Source of the DNA: Lophium mytilinum
Taxonomy: Eukaryota; Ascomycota; Dothideomycetes; Mytilinidiales; Mytilinidiaceae
Direction of reading: 5' to 3'
Assembly (NCBI GenBank): GCA_010093605.1
Contig: MU004196.1
Location: 770,255-834,254, forward strand
Length of the DNA: 64,000 nucleotides
A program made the position numbers and the translations under genes. A model generated the notes under the pieces. The model was not told where the DNA came from. It searched no databases and worked only from the letters and a program-made list of their open reading frames with translations. This document shows positions 46,211-58,480 of the stretch, piece by piece (the stretch's first letter is position 1; each line of letters starts with the position of its first letter).

Positions 46211-48248
46211 GGTGCTCGAGGCGTGTTGCTTTTCTGGGAGACAGGACGGGCCGCTATGACCATGGATCGCCGCTTAAAGGCGACGCGGAGGCACTTGTTG
46301 GGGCTTCCAGTGAGCGGTGGACAGGGTCGGCGTGCGGTGAGTGGTGAGCAGACAGTCGAGCCGGGCTGTGAGGCTCGTGAGATCACGATAGAGGAGGATC
46401 AGGACGGTGGTGGAGGGGCTGTGCTTGCGCCGTCGGCAAGAGGGTTAAGGTAGGGCCGTGCTGGGGACGCTTGCTGGCCTGGTCCGCAAATAGACTGCGA
46501 TGCGCGCGGGGACCGTCGGCACCAGCTTCTGTCCACAACGACTGGTTGCACGCGCGCGAGAGCTGTTTCAGCGGCCCAGATGAAACAGAGGGTCGTTGGG
46601 GGCTGCGGCGGTGCGGCGGTGCGGCGGGTGCTGCCAGCTATGCGGCGTCAGGACAGCGCAGAGAGAGCCAGATCGCGGGACGTGTTGGTGGCCTAAACGT
46701 CGTCTGTCAGGGCAGCAGCGCGACTACCACGGCCGCAGAAGAGGTCGCGGGCGGCGTGGATACTGTTCTGTTGCTGGAGACGTTGTCGAGGACTTCGGTG
46801 CGAGGGAGCGGGATAACAACGAGCACAAATTGGACGTGGATGCTCAAGTCTAAGCCTCGCGCGGTGCGGTGGCCTTTAAGCAGTTCACGCACCTCTTCAG
46901 TCGTCGCCGTAAGATTAAGGTATGGACAAGGCATTAGCGACCGCCCTCTCTGCTGGGCGTTTAGGCATGTTGGGCGTGGGATGGTCCAACAATGCGCCCA
47001 CAGCAGGCAGGCCCGTCAGAGCCATCACCACTGCATCACGGCGCTGCATCTCAGAGCCGCGCGCCGGACGACTGTCTCGAAACATCTATTTTCACCGCAT
47101 CAACAGCGCTCTGCGTCGAATCACAGAGGACGGACGCGCGAATTGAGCAATCGGTCGTCGGACCACGCCAAGATGCGTGCGCCTCGCCTGAGAGCACTGC
47201 CACACCTCAAGGCTGACCCGGGGGGGCCCTCAACTCCACGAGGCAGACTTCTCAGGGTCCGTCCCCACGACGTCCACCACACCGTTTCTGCCCTGTGTTC
47301 CTGGTTCGCGGGACCTGCCACCTCTTCCGTTGCGTCACTCCGTGTCGTGCCACAGTTAATAATAGCACCGGGTGCCTGGCCTGTGGCTCCACCCGCTTGC
47401 TAGCGGCGACAGGTGGGATCTAACCTATGGGGCCTGTTAATCTATCTGTAAATGTGCGCACTTGCAGCACGACATGCGCAGATGAAGCCGTCTGAGTAGC
47501 CCGACGGGTTTCCAGACTGTTGAAACAATAGCTTCCATCTATTCTGATCCTACAAGTGCATTAGGGCATGCACAGCGTGTAAGCAAGACTTGGGAGTGCC
47601 TGCTTCTATGTATCCAAAGAAACCTGCGAATTAGTGTGAGCGAAAAGAAGATTGCATAGCAGCTCTGCAGCTAGCGCCATTTGAGGTAGCTTAGCGGATT
47701 GAGTGTTGCGCAAAGTACTTAAGTTTTCTCTCGTCCAGATTTGCAGTAGTGTATTGAAGGACTTTTAATGGGCGAGTACATACAGTCATCGTATCTGCTT
47801 GTAAGTTTCCTTTCTGCCGCTGCTTCAGCGTTCAGACCTAATTAGAGAAACGTGTGGGCCTATTGAGGTTGAAATGTCAAAACAATCGACAGGCGCCACT
47901 GTTTGAGGTGACTTGGTGAGTTTACCGGGAGCATAGAATAGTCAGATGGGTCTTGTTAAGATTGCGACAGCGCATCGAAACCTTCAGATGGTGACAGCCA
48001 AGTGCACAGATATTTCGGAAATTATATTACGTCACTCGAGTCCTGTTTACATCCGAGGGCTTTGACGAATATCTTGGTTTCATGATCGAATGTATGCTGG
48101 TGCTAGGCTTGAGTCAGTACCTAAAGGCATTCCACCTAGCGACAGACAGGTACACAAGAACAGCGGGTTGGTAAGGTACCTTGTGATTGTATAAATATGC
48201 AAAGCTCAGATCTGTCGCTCGACTAGCCGCCCGATCTAACATCTCCAC
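46211..48248. other. 2-kb crzA upstream region
   Basis: Long leader/promoter region of crzA and 3' side of palA. The first 1.2 kb is GC-rich and therefore holds long open frames (up to 310 codons on the plus strand), but they show no domain and read as Arg/Ala/Ser-rich noise. 47,400-48,240 is AT-richer with nothing recognised. Confidence 0.5.
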
Positions 48249-51074
48249 TTATCCAAACTTCAAGCCCTTCGCCGCATCCCACCGCCCATCCTGAGGAGGT
48301 CCTGCAGTAGGCCGCGATCCTGCTGGCGCAGCCGGTGCTCCTCCAAACCTGATACCAACCTCAGGTGTCCACATGCCAGTAGTAGGGCCGACTGCTCTAG
48401 TAGGTGTCGGTGCTGCCAACGGCTCTCCAGCGTGGACGTTGGCGCCGTACTGGGGGTTTTGACTCTCCGCTTGCCGCTGTTGTTGTAATGAGTTGGTTTG
48501 GAGGTTCATGGACGACATAGCCGTTGCAATGTCACTGTCCTAATGTTAAAACCGCAGGAACAAGGGCATGGTGTGCACTTACTTCTCGAGCTGTGAAGCC
48601 TCCGCCTTCCTCTGGTACGCAAAGGTCCGACAATCGTCTCTAAACCTACTCACGATCTTGGCTAGGTCGTTGTAGAACTTCCTCCCAACATCCAGGTTCG
48701 AGATAATCTCCTTGTACTTGAAAAACGAATTCTCCAAGCTCTGCAAAGCCTGTTCTCGCTGCTTTGTCGACTGATCGCCTTTCCGAGCCGTCACAAAAGC
48801 TGTGTTCGCCTCCTGAATTCGTTTTATGACATCTTGCTGCTCCCGCTGCTCATCTTGAACCATTTCTTTATCCACATTGTACATCTCCAAGTGCTTATCA
48901 AACAAGTCCTCGAACTGCACAGCCTCAATGCTCTGCATCGGAAATTCTTTCTCTAAGCGTGCCGTTTCGCGGCGCAAATCTGGGTCTTTCAAACTGTCAG
49001 TGGTTGATCAGGTCACCAAGTGTGATATACTGACTGATTTCATCCTGCTTTGCTTTCATTTTGAGAGCCTCAACCTTCCGTCGCCTCCTACTATCCAGAC
49101 GGTTGAGCTCATTCAGGCAGCCCCTAAGCTTTCCAGCCTCCCGGTCTACGACTGTGTTGATTGTGGGCTTCCGCCCACTAGGAACAAAATTCTCAAGGTC
49201 TCGATCCGGACCGCTTAGCAACTGAATGTTACGCTCGTTTTCTCTTAGCTTCGTCTTGACAATGCTGTCGCTATTCACGGCAGCTTTGAAATAGCCATCG
49301 ATCTCGCCGATCTGAGCAAATAGCTTTGGCGCAGCCGCTTCTGCGGTTGGCCGATTCCAGCGATCGGTCCCGTACTTCCGCCGGACCGCGTCGTCTTCCG
49401 CAGCCTCTGTCCTCAGAATCTCACAGCCTTCATGATATATTGCCTGATCGCTCTTCTTCAACTTCTTGGTGTCTTCCATAGAGCGATGGAGGCGATTTAG
49501 ACCATCGTGTTGTCTGATTTCTTCAGCGTGAGCGGTGAGGCCTGGAGGAAGCCCTAGCGGCTTTTCAAGGGCTTGCAACGACCCTGGTAGATTTAAGCTG
49601 TTCAGAACTCTAGAAGGCTTGTTAGTTGCCTGTAATGCTGGCCATGGTAGAGGAATCTTACTCGTGGATCTTGTTTGTCAAACCCTCCAGCTCGTTGATT
49701 ATGGTATTATTAATGAGTCGATCTCTCCGCTCCTCGTAAATGCTAGCTGCCAAGTGAACTGAGTAAGGAACCAATTGGGAAAACAATTGACGCCCCAAGG
49801 GATGCTTGTCTCCAAGCATAGAATTTGAGTCAGAGACTTCCTTGGGAACTTTGGCGGTTACCATATTGGCGCGATCGAGGGTTTTCAACTCCGATTTTGG
49901 CGGGACAGGGACTAGATATGGCATATGTTAGTCCACAATATAAACGCATGAAAAAGGGGCAGGTATGTATACTCAAATAGATCATGTCATTGTCCTTTTC
50001 AGCCCGCTTCAAATCTTCCGTAACGCGATTCTTCAAGCCGTTCAAATCCGCCAATACGGCCTTGTTAATGTAGCGTTGCTCTTTCAAAGCCTCATTTACA
50101 CACAATAGACTATCCCGTAACCTCGCGACCTCTTCTCCGTACTTGCGCTTTTCCAGGCAATCGCAAGCAGCTCGATATTGTGCAGCCGCAGCGAAGTGGT
50201 GATGCTTGGCCGTCATGTGGTGTATCCACTCGCTACTTATTGCGTCCGACCTGATTCCAAGGTCGCCTGCTTCCGAATACAGATCCGAGACCCTCGCTGC
50301 TAGCTTCGAAATAGAAGCGTCTTTCAGGCCGTCCTTGACAGCCTTTTGCCAGAAACATTCTTGAGCCTGTGCTAGCAATAGCTTTTCGATACTCTCCAGT
50401 GTCATCGGATCCATGTCATCGGGAGGCGAGGATCGCATTTCGGGGATTATGTCGGTTCGAAGGTAGGAGAGGACTCCAGCACCGAGACAGAAATTGTTGG
50501 CAGCGGTCCGCAAGCCATCTGACGTGCTTCGATTCGATGCCATGGCGAGCTGAGAGTATAACGCAGCAAGGTTGTAGATGATGTTTGCCAACTCAAATCG
50601 GATGTTATTTTGCGATACTGTCGTTTGATCAGCCTCGCTCGAGTAGCTTTCTGAGGGGCATTACTTGGACGGTTTGTGTTATACCCCAACGCTGGATACC
50701 ACGAGAAGTCAACTCCTATCTACAATTTTCGATTAGCCCATCTGTACCAGAACACAGTGCGATCGTGGTGCGTGTCCTACATCTATTGGAAATTTCCCTC
50801 CTAAAAAGACAAGCTGGGCAGCGTATGCCTGGAGCTTTGGAATGTTGCTGTTATGGGCATCTTGCGCGTGTGCTGCCGTAGAGCGTAGTTTGTCGATCGT
50901 CTCTAAGTCTTCCTTGAACATATCCGGGTGCTGGTCATATTTGGTTGATATGTATTGCTTGATAGCTTCGGAGAGGGAAACAGAATGAGTCCGTCGAAAC
51001 GGGAGGAAGAGGATGTTGCTGCAACCTGTTAGTACAGAGCGCGCAGAATTGTGATAGCAAACTCACGAGGCCAT
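48249..51074 (-). CDS. palA: pH-response regulator PalA/Rim20 (BRO1 domain)
   Basis: PalA is an Alix-like adaptor that binds ESCRT-III and the YPxL motifs of PacC, allowing its alkaline-pH processing. Eight exons join in frame to 823 residues, the usual size: 51067-51074, 50781-51018, 50665-50719, 49973-50617, 49662-49911, 49031-49609, 48583-48993 and 48249-48534. Exon 1 is 8 nt (ATGGCCTC). The BRO1 domain opens with NILFLPFRRTHSVSLSEAIK and includes VDFSWYPALGYNTNRP and FELANIIYNLAALYSQLA. The V-shaped coiled-coil region follows (HEGCEILRTEAAEDDAVRRK, DREAGKLRGCLNELNRLDSR). A Pro/Gly-rich tail ends in GRWDAAKGLKFG. The gene is divergent from atx1. Confidence 0.95.
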
Positions 51075-51652
51075 GTTCAGCGTGCTCCGGTGGCGTGGTG
51101 GGAAATTCTGTGGTGTTGTTTACTGCGGGCGTCAAAAAGCGACGCGGGGTGCCGGTGACGTTGCCTCGAGCCACAGTCGGTACAGGGTTGGTGAGAGTGG
51201 CGGACGATTGCATGGGCCTAGGTAGCTCACAACCTGAGGACCAAGCAGTGAAATCCATGCACTCTGATAGGAATATCCGATGCCTCTCCGGATGAATGCT
51301 CGACGCGGACCATGCCCATGTTGAATGCCATGCCAAACACGTGTGAGGCCAAAGCGAAACTGTAGTGAAGCTAGTCCCAGACGCCTTGCGTGCTCAGGCT
51401 CACCAATTTTGTCAGCCTCCTGCGACAAAGCAGCGGCGGCAATAGTAATCTACGGGACCTAAAGTAGCACTGCAACGACCCTGCCCGAAACTGCCTCATA
51501 CCCCTTGCCCTGACCGCTCAGCTTCTACATAAACTTCGACAGCCCTCTCCATTCTCCGCCAAAGACCCAACCCAAGAAATCAACTTCCCAACCCCACTTC
51601 AGCTACTCTCTTCAGCTTCAAGCCAGCCCGACGTCTCCACCGAACCGCAAAC
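51075..51652. promoter_or_regulatory. Divergent promoter, palA / atx1
   Basis: 578 bp between two start codons. A pyrimidine-rich leader (TTCTACATAAACTTCGACAG onwards, ~51,523) precedes atx1. No gene recognised. Confidence 0.5.
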
Positions 51653-51988
51653 ATGTCCGCCGAACACAACTACAAGTTCGATGTCAAGATGACCTGCGGC
51701 GGCTGCTCCGGCGCCGTAACGCGAGTCCTGTCGAAGCTCGATGGTGAGTCTACTGCCAGTCAACATCTGTGGAGCCCCGCCTCCCGATTTGCGTTGGCTT
51801 TCTTGAGGATACAGTGAGACTAATGTAGTCTGCCAGGTGTCAAATCCTTCGATGTTTCCCTCGAGAAGCAGACCGCCGAGGTTGTTGCCGAAGAGTCCCT
51901 CGATTACACCACCGTTCTTGAGAAGATCAAGAAGACCGGCAAGGAGGTTAGGTCTGGAGAGGCGGATGGCAAGACCATGGAAGTTTAA
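51653..51988 (+). CDS. atx1: Copper chaperone Atx1
   Basis: A cytosolic metallochaperone that passes Cu(I) to the Golgi Ccc2-type P-ATPase and helps against oxidative damage. Exons 51653-51743 and 51837-51988 (intron GTGAGT/TGCCAG, 93 nt) give 80 residues. The copper site MTCGGC (residues 13-18, MxCxxC) lies in the first loop. The ferredoxin-like beta-alpha-beta fold is complete: YKFDVKM, GAVTRVLSKLDGVKSFDVSL, AEVVAEESLDYTTVLEKIKK and TGKEVRS. The Lys-rich second helix is typical of Atx1. The last residues (GEADGKTMEV) are a short fungal tail. Confidence 0.95.
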
Positions 51989-53338
51989 GAAGTAGAATCG
52001 GGCTGCGTTATACCAGGAGTTTGCGGCATTGCGGGGAATTGGAAATCGGTACATATGTCTATCAGTCTGGAATGAAGCCGTCCTTAAATCATACCAACCT
52101 TAAATTCGGTTCCTGTGCCAGCTACGGGAGCTTTTTAGTGTCCAGGTTGCGCCTATAACGAGAGGCTGTTATTCTTGAACGTCGAGCCCCGTTGAAGCTA
52201 TTCGTTGCTGACTACTGCCGCTGATGGTGGGAGCTTCTAGACTGACGATGCGTGTGCCTTAATAAACTTGTCTACACTTGCCTATAAATCATCAATGCGC
52301 TTCAACGCACTCAAAGGAGTCTGAATGGTCTATGCACCAATGGTCTTGAGCAATCCGTAGATTCATTGGGCTTCCTCAGACCGCGCCACGTGAAGCTGTA
52401 GGTACAGACTCTCAGGTCTTTGCGGATACACTGCAGCACTGACGACAATCAACAAAGCTTGCTGGAGCATTAGATCGGGTTTCTAGCTTTTCCCGAAGTT
52501 CAGGACACAGTTCATTGACCACAAGCCATAAATAGCTTCTGATCACGGGTACCTCAGGCCAACCGACATTCGCCGAAATCGTTGACTCACCTCCCCCATG
52601 ACCACTCCCAGGCCCCCGAAAGAGATCCTTATTTCAACCCCCATGAGGGTCGCTTCGTGGGGCACGGCAAGCGGCAAATGGCTTATCAGATGGAGTCATC
52701 CACGCCAAAGCTGGATGTCTGCAGGGTTTCGCGTTGGCAGGACGCGAATTTCCCGAGTGCGAATGCCACTCAAGCCACTCGCCGAGCAGAGAATACTGCT
52801 GCCTGAAGGCTGCCTCCAACGCGCGTACCTTGGGGTACTGGCAACTTCGCAATCATACCTCGAATAGCGATTTAAGCATACGCACGAACATCTTCCAGGT
52901 GGCTTTTGAGGATGTGATGACGGCTTCGACGTGGCTGGTGAGGATAGTTCGGCATCCCCGGTGCCTGTCAGGCTCAAACGAGCTCCACGAACGGCTCCGC
53001 TGCTACCATTCCTTCGGTTTTGACTCGTATTCCGACGGAGGAGTTTAATCCGCACGCGAGGCTGTGGTAGCCCATTGAGCCTGTGAATCACTGTCCTCAT
53101 GACGCGTAAACTTGAGACGGACCAAAAGGGTAGGTCTGTTCCATGCTTTGCGCGGGCCCGGACGTTGATGGACATCGCGGACTTATATAAGTGATGACAC
53201 GGTTGCCTGTTATTGAGGATATGGAGATGTTATGTGCTCAATCCTCTACAAGCTCCTAATCTCAAGATCACATTCTCAATCAGTCCTTCCTTCTGTATTT
53301 TATTGTTGTTAGTTTCTATCGAGTCGCCCTAATGGTCA
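51989..53338. other. Intergenic between atx1 and the DJ-1-like gene
   Basis: No recognisable gene. The minus strand at 52,634-53,175 has open frames of the spurious sort often seen in fungal intergenic DNA. Confidence 0.45.
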
Positions 53339-54349
53339 ATGTCTCCTACTCCAGGGACTCCATACACGCATCTCCCCTCTCAAGCGGACCTCTTTTATCT
53401 TTGCACGACTTTCTCCCAATCAGACGACGCGCTGACCTTCGACGTGCCTCCACCATCAAATCCCTCTCTGCGGCTGGGGGTTCTCCTTCTCGGCGACGAC
53501 GACATTCCCTCCTTGGACCTTGCATGTATTGACGTACTATCAACCCTTACGAAGCGACGACTTGAAGCACTAAGCGCGCCTGGCCACATATTGGAGCTAG
53601 GAATTGACTTGGACATTTGTTATTTGAGCGAAAATAGTAATGAGACGTTCACGTTGACCAATGGAGTCCAGGTTACGGCAACAGTGAGTTGATTCAGCCA
53701 TCAACGCTGGCATCGTAGTCTCTCTACTATATATGCATCAAACCTACAGCAACTCCTCAGGAAGCGTTGGAGGGACAGATGCGCGGGTTGAGTCCAGTCC
53801 GGTTCCACAAGACTCGAGGGCGGCAAAGGAGTCTTTGAAACTGCCAGGGCTCCAATTCGAAGGTGTGCGACTACGATTGCCTTTGTAAGCCCCTAGTCCT
53901 ATATTACTGCAGAATCTGACGTCGATGAGTAGGAATCTCTGGACTCTTGTCAGCAACTTGATATTCTCATGGTCCCGAGCGTTAGTCCGTACTTCACACC
54001 TTCTCCCTCGACAGCTACGTCTCTGGACTCTCGCGTTTCTGAGCCTACGACGACAATAATGACGCTCTCTACCGGGAGCATCCCCGTACTAAACTCATCC
54101 GCCACGTTCATACGCTCAAGAATCGCCGCCACATCCCCTTCCCGCCTCCTATCACTCCGGCAGCACTTCCCAGAAACGCAGTGGGAAGAGAGGCGATGGG
54201 TCAACGATGGCAGACTGTGGAGCTGTAGTGGAGGCATGGCGGGGCCGCAGATGATTGCAGTTTGGATGAGGGAGTACTTCTGGGATCGAGCAGATGCGGT
54301 GGAGTGGGTGCTTCAAGAGACGGGTTTACTTGGTGGAGGAAGAAGATAG
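53339..54349 (+). CDS. DJ-1/PfpI-like protein lacking the nucleophile Cys
   Basis: A member of the fungal DJ-1/PfpI group whose relatives carry an RIGVLL start and a TVCTG nucleophile elbow. Exon 1 (53339-53683) gives RLGVLLLGDDDIPSLDLACI with LTNGVQVTAT at its end. Exon 2 (53933-54349) continues in frame with CQQLDILMVPSVSPY, MTLSTGSIP, WEERRWVNDGRLWSCSGGMA and MREYFWDRADAVEWVL. This gives 253 residues. The elbow reads TLSTG: Ser161 stands where Cys is expected. The intron so defined is 249 nt, far longer than its neighbours here, and no reading of the middle as an extra exon kept frame. Function is unknown; catalysis of the usual kind looks unlikely. Confidence 0.7.
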
Positions 54350-55473
54350 CTGTGTTGAGCTGCTACAAGGTACGAGGTAATGAACGTTGCATTTGTATTT
54401 GTGCTTTGTATTATATTGTACTGTACCCCACTCTGGCACTGGACGGCCATGAGGCGTGGATGACGGCTACGGCCTGGATGGGTTTGGGAATTAGACGGGA
54501 TGGGTTGGGAAGGTACTCAGCTTAAATAATGGCACTTCATTACTCTGGTAAACGCTTGTGGAAAGGGTGGATTTCTTCGTGTTGGAGCGATATGCTGATT
54601 TAGGATATGAGATGATAGTATGTGAACACCCTTGTGCCATCGGTGCTTCAACCTACTTTCACGAATCCAGCATCAACTTGATCGACTAGTAGGCTTACTA
54701 GGCCACTTCGAACAGCGGTAGACAGATGTCCGCAAACCTAGAGTTCAAGCCATTAGTCTAGCTTACTAAAAATATGAGAAAACAGAGACTCCTTTCTTAA
54801 TGACAGGTTCTGCTCATCACAAGACTGCTACCTAAAGACAGAATATAGCAGATAGCAGAAGGCCGTGACTGGATAACCACAGCCTCAGATAGCCTCGCAC
54901 GAGCTATGATGGAAGACTTCTGGGTCTCCGGAACTAACTCCACGGTGACACGTCCCCAGAACGTCATGCGCAGGCAAAGCAGGGTCTACGGGACGACACG
55001 GGGAGTGGGAACGTCAGAGGCGCGCTACTCTGAGTGCAGGGCGAACCAAAGATCTGGGCTTCGAGATCTGCGGTCTTCAAGCGCGGCCTGCCGTTGGCCA
55101 GCGAGGGCCTTCGGGCATGCACGGCGATTTCTGAAAATCCTGACGCTCCAGCGTTTGCGGACCGCTGCTGCTCGCATGCCACAAAAAGAGGCGTTGCTGC
55201 TTCCCTTCACCCACGATCCCCACACTCCATCCGCTGCACCTCGATACCCTCTTATTTCCTTAGGTCATTCCTTTCAATATCAAAGAGAAGAGTAGTTGCA
55301 CAGTCTTGTGCCTCATTCACGCCTCACCGCCAGCCAATCACATCCTCCCGATACTGTCTACTCGGCTTTCCAGCCGCTGGCCCTAGCTTTTGCCGAACGC
55401 GCCTCCGAACTTTTTACGACTCTCCTTCCTCACCGACAATCCACCCACACACGACCACCAACACACATCCAAA
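54350..55473. other. Intergenic between the DJ-1-like gene and the PRELI gene
   Basis: No recognisable gene. The last 200 bp form a pyrimidine-rich leader (CCACCAACACACATCCAAA) before the PRELI start. Confidence 0.45.
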
Positions 55474-56120
55474 ATGAAGGTCTTCGCGACAAGCACCGAC
55501 TTCGACTACTCGTGGGAGGAGGTCTCGACCTCTAACTGGCGGAAATACGGGCCATGGAACGAGATGACGCCTCATGTCATCGCCGTGGACACCCTCTCGC
55601 GGACGATAGATCCCGCCACTGGCATCGTGAGTCTCCCATTGCAGCATACCCATCAGTGACCAATTGTTGACTTGCTCCCGATTAGCTACGAACTGAGCGC
55701 CTCATCACCTGCAAGCAGACGGCACCCAAGTGGGTGAACACACTGCTGGGCAGCAAAGACACATCCCACGCCTACGAGACCTCTTACGTCGACCCAATAG
55801 CAAAAAAGGTCACGATTTGCTCCATGAACATGACCTACTCGGATCTCCTGTCGGTACGAGAAACCGTTGTATATCGGCCCGCGTCCTCCAACCCCAGCGC
55901 GCGCACAACCATGGAACAAAACGCGAAAATAACCGCCTTCTGCGGCGGCTGGCAAAAAATAAAGAACAGCATCGAGCAGTTCACGGTCGAGCGCTTCCAG
56001 CAGAACGCGGCGAAGGGCCGAGAGGGATTCGAGATGGTTTTGGAGATGAGCCGGAAGGTCTTTGCCGAGCAGCGGGAGCTGCGGATAATGCAAGAGGCCA
56101 AGACCGCCCTTGCTCCATGA
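55474..56120 (+). CDS. PRELI/Ups-family mitochondrial lipid transfer protein
   Basis: Ups proteins, with Mdm35, carry phosphatidic acid or phosphatidylserine across the mitochondrial intermembrane space. Exons 55474-55626 and 55686-56120 give 195 residues, normal for the family. The start MKVFATSTDFDYSWEEVSTS is the typical first strand; NWRKYGPWNEMTPHVIAVDT, LRTERLITCKQTAPKWV, YETSYVDP and KKVTICSMNMTYSDLLSVRE follow. The amphipathic C-terminal helix is FTVERFQQNAAKGREGFEMV. I judge it nearer Ups2/Ups3 (phosphatidylserine type) than Ups1, with low certainty, so I give no symbol. Confidence 0.93.
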
Positions 56121-57451
56121 GCCAAGTTGGAGGATACCACTTCGACACCAACCCCCATCGAACTTCACATGACCTCGGACCTTCAATCCCGTCTCTCTCG
56201 ATGTTACTTCGACTTCTATACATACTAGCATCCACCCTCGATCCACCATCCGAGCCCTACTGTGCGCTCTTTACTGCGTTAAAGCGATTCCTATTACCTC
56301 CGGCGGCGTCTTTGTTTCTGGATAAAAGCAATATACCGGGTTTTTCGTTCCTGCATGGCTCATTTCAAGCCTCCTCTCCCAGTCGGAGACCATAGACGGC
56401 GAGCTTTCGCATGCACATGATAAGACGCAGTATAGACGATAGACGCATGCTTTTAGACATAGATTTAATTCAATCACTCTGAACACCTCTTTCCATTTGT
56501 GTTGTGTAAACTGACTTACCACCACTTGGAGTGCCTTACTACATTCCGAGGTTTTGTATATGCTGGTACGTGAGCATTCCTTTATGCTTTGAACTTCCTG
56601 GTATATAGCAAACAAAGGCTTACCTATTCAGATGCTTCACAAGCACACTGGGCGTGAAGAACGGGATACTTATGGAAACACTGTTTCGCGCAGCCATTTG
56701 TATATTTGTTTGCCACTGCTTGAAATTAGGTACTCCAATGGGTACCCACATAAACCGAAGCGGAGAGGTGCCACCCTGCACCCCGTTCCAAACTCTAAAA
56801 TTACTTCGAAGCGCCACAAGCCTGTGGCATATACCCGCACGTGCATCACGGCAGCTTATCCTAGGAATCAGAGTACCATCTGTCTTATTTCCCACCTGAC
56901 AAGATGCTCAAGTAAGAGATAGTACCGCACTAATACTGCTTGGTGCTGTTCAATGATTCAGTAGGATATTTCAACCGTGGTTTTGGTTCATGTTGAAACC
57001 ACGGTACCAAATCGCTTGAGGCATACTCGATCGGACACCAACTTTTAGCAACGTAGTAAAACTCAACTACAGCAGGAGGACCTCGCTTAAAGCGAGCTCG
57101 TACTCGAGCTGTATAGCATTGGCTTTGCGTATATCCTGCTGCAATTATTCGTCACGCCAGTATTTGGATGGCAATTATGGCCATATCCCTTGTACCATCC
57201 CACTCCCTGGTACTCCATCATGCTATCCATGGATTTTGACGGCAGCTCTGATTCGCAATCCACCACCCTAGCTGCTATGATTCGCAACGTACCGTACATC
57301 ACAGACGCTCTAATGAGGCATAAAATGATTATATATTTCCGCTCTTCGCCCTCTGGCACACACTCCAAACCCGAACTTTTTCCTCCCGCAAACCTCTTTC
57401 TCGAAGCTCTCCAGGCCGAAGCGACATAACTGAATACCTTGCCCAGCTTCA
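56121..57451. other. Intergenic, AT-richer, with a short hairpin
   Basis: No recognisable gene. A perfect inverted repeat is at 56974-57005 (listed apart). Confidence 0.45.
56974..57005. repeat. 10-bp perfect inverted repeat, 12-nt loop
   Basis: ACCGTGGTTT (56974-56983) and AAACCACGGT (56996-57005) are exact reverse complements. Confidence 0.9.
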
Positions 57452-58480
57452 ATGGATTGTAACAGCAGAAACACGAACCTTTCCACGGCTCCCACCCCAA
57501 GCTTCCCCAAACCCGCCCGAAAGGCCACCTCACTCAGCCGCGACAACAACGGCACTTTGAAGAAAGAAGTGAAACGGGTCTCCTTCACCAGCCAGCCCCC
57601 TACCGTCATCGACATCCCCTTGAAGAAACCTACCAAGAGGGTTTCCTTCATCGACGGTCCTACCGTCCACTACATCCCCCGAAACTACGTGACCGCTGTT
57701 GAGGAGGCCGACAACAGAGGTGTGCGTAGCGGACACTACCTTAAGCACCCCTTGGAAGACGTTGAAGAACGGGCAGAGAGGCCGAAGCGTGCGGCAGTCT
57801 CGTGTACCGCATACTTTCGAACGGTGCCCGCTGCTGGATCTCAGTAGCTTGTTCGAATTCTTCTCGGAGCGTGCGGAGGAGAAAGGAGAAAGCAAGAGAC
57901 ACTCACCATGTCTGCTAGAAGCGAGTCAGTGAGTTCGGAGGGGACGATCAGAGGGGACGAAGAGAGCGACAGCCTCCCGAGGAACGAAGAGCAGAATACA
58001 GAGACGATCGAATGCCAGGGTGAGAGCATTGGTTTCACAAAGGATGATTCTAGCTCTTCAGGCGGCCACTCGCTGGCTTTCAAGCGCAAATACGATGATG
58101 AAGGCGAGGTTGGCGCTATGGTAGCCCGTCCGGTGAATATATCCCAGAAAGCATACTGGGTCAAGCGTATTCGAAGTATCCTCGGCAACGAGGAGCAAAA
58201 GGCCAGGCCCAACAGCTACCAGGAACGCTCTCCACAAAGGTTTGTGGAAACAAAGGCAGGGCAGGTTGAGACATCAACAATGTCTAACGTTCCTTTCGTT
58301 GATTACAACCGTTCGCCTTGTAACAATGCGGGAGGCTTGTTTAAAACTGATTCGATTCACTATTCTACACACCAGTAGCAGAATCCTGAGAATCTCCTAC
58401 ATCCCTCCGTTGTCAATCACACTAGCAACCCTCAACTTCACACACTGGCTTCATACCAACCCTACAACAACATCAACCAG
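57452..58480 (+). CDS. Upstream frame of the Ulp1-like gene, cut by two in-frame TAG codons
   Basis: The frame that encodes the protease below runs upstream to an ATG at 57452, with only two stops: TAG at 57845-57847 and TAG at 58376-58378, both preceded by CAG. The parts read as protein: KEVKRVSFTS and TKRVSFIDG (two RVSF motifs, which fit PP1-docking or basophilic kinase sites), then acidic Ser-rich stretches (MSARSESVSSEGTIRGDEES) and VNISQKAYWVKRIRSILG. It may be one or two separate small genes, or 5' exons of the protease gene with introns around the TAGs. I cannot settle which, and no catalytic domain is present here. Confidence 0.45.

Noticed and set aside
46471-47403. 310-codon plus-strand open frame upstream of crzA
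   Set aside because: GC-rich DNA gives long chance frames; Arg/Ser/Ala-rich product without domain, start context or introns.
52634-53175. Minus-strand frame reading GEWLEWHSHSGNSRPAN, of the sort produced by tRNA or repeat antisense
   Set aside because: No box B (GGTTCGA) or cloverleaf could be found on either strand, so no tRNA is called; the frame itself is not protein-like.
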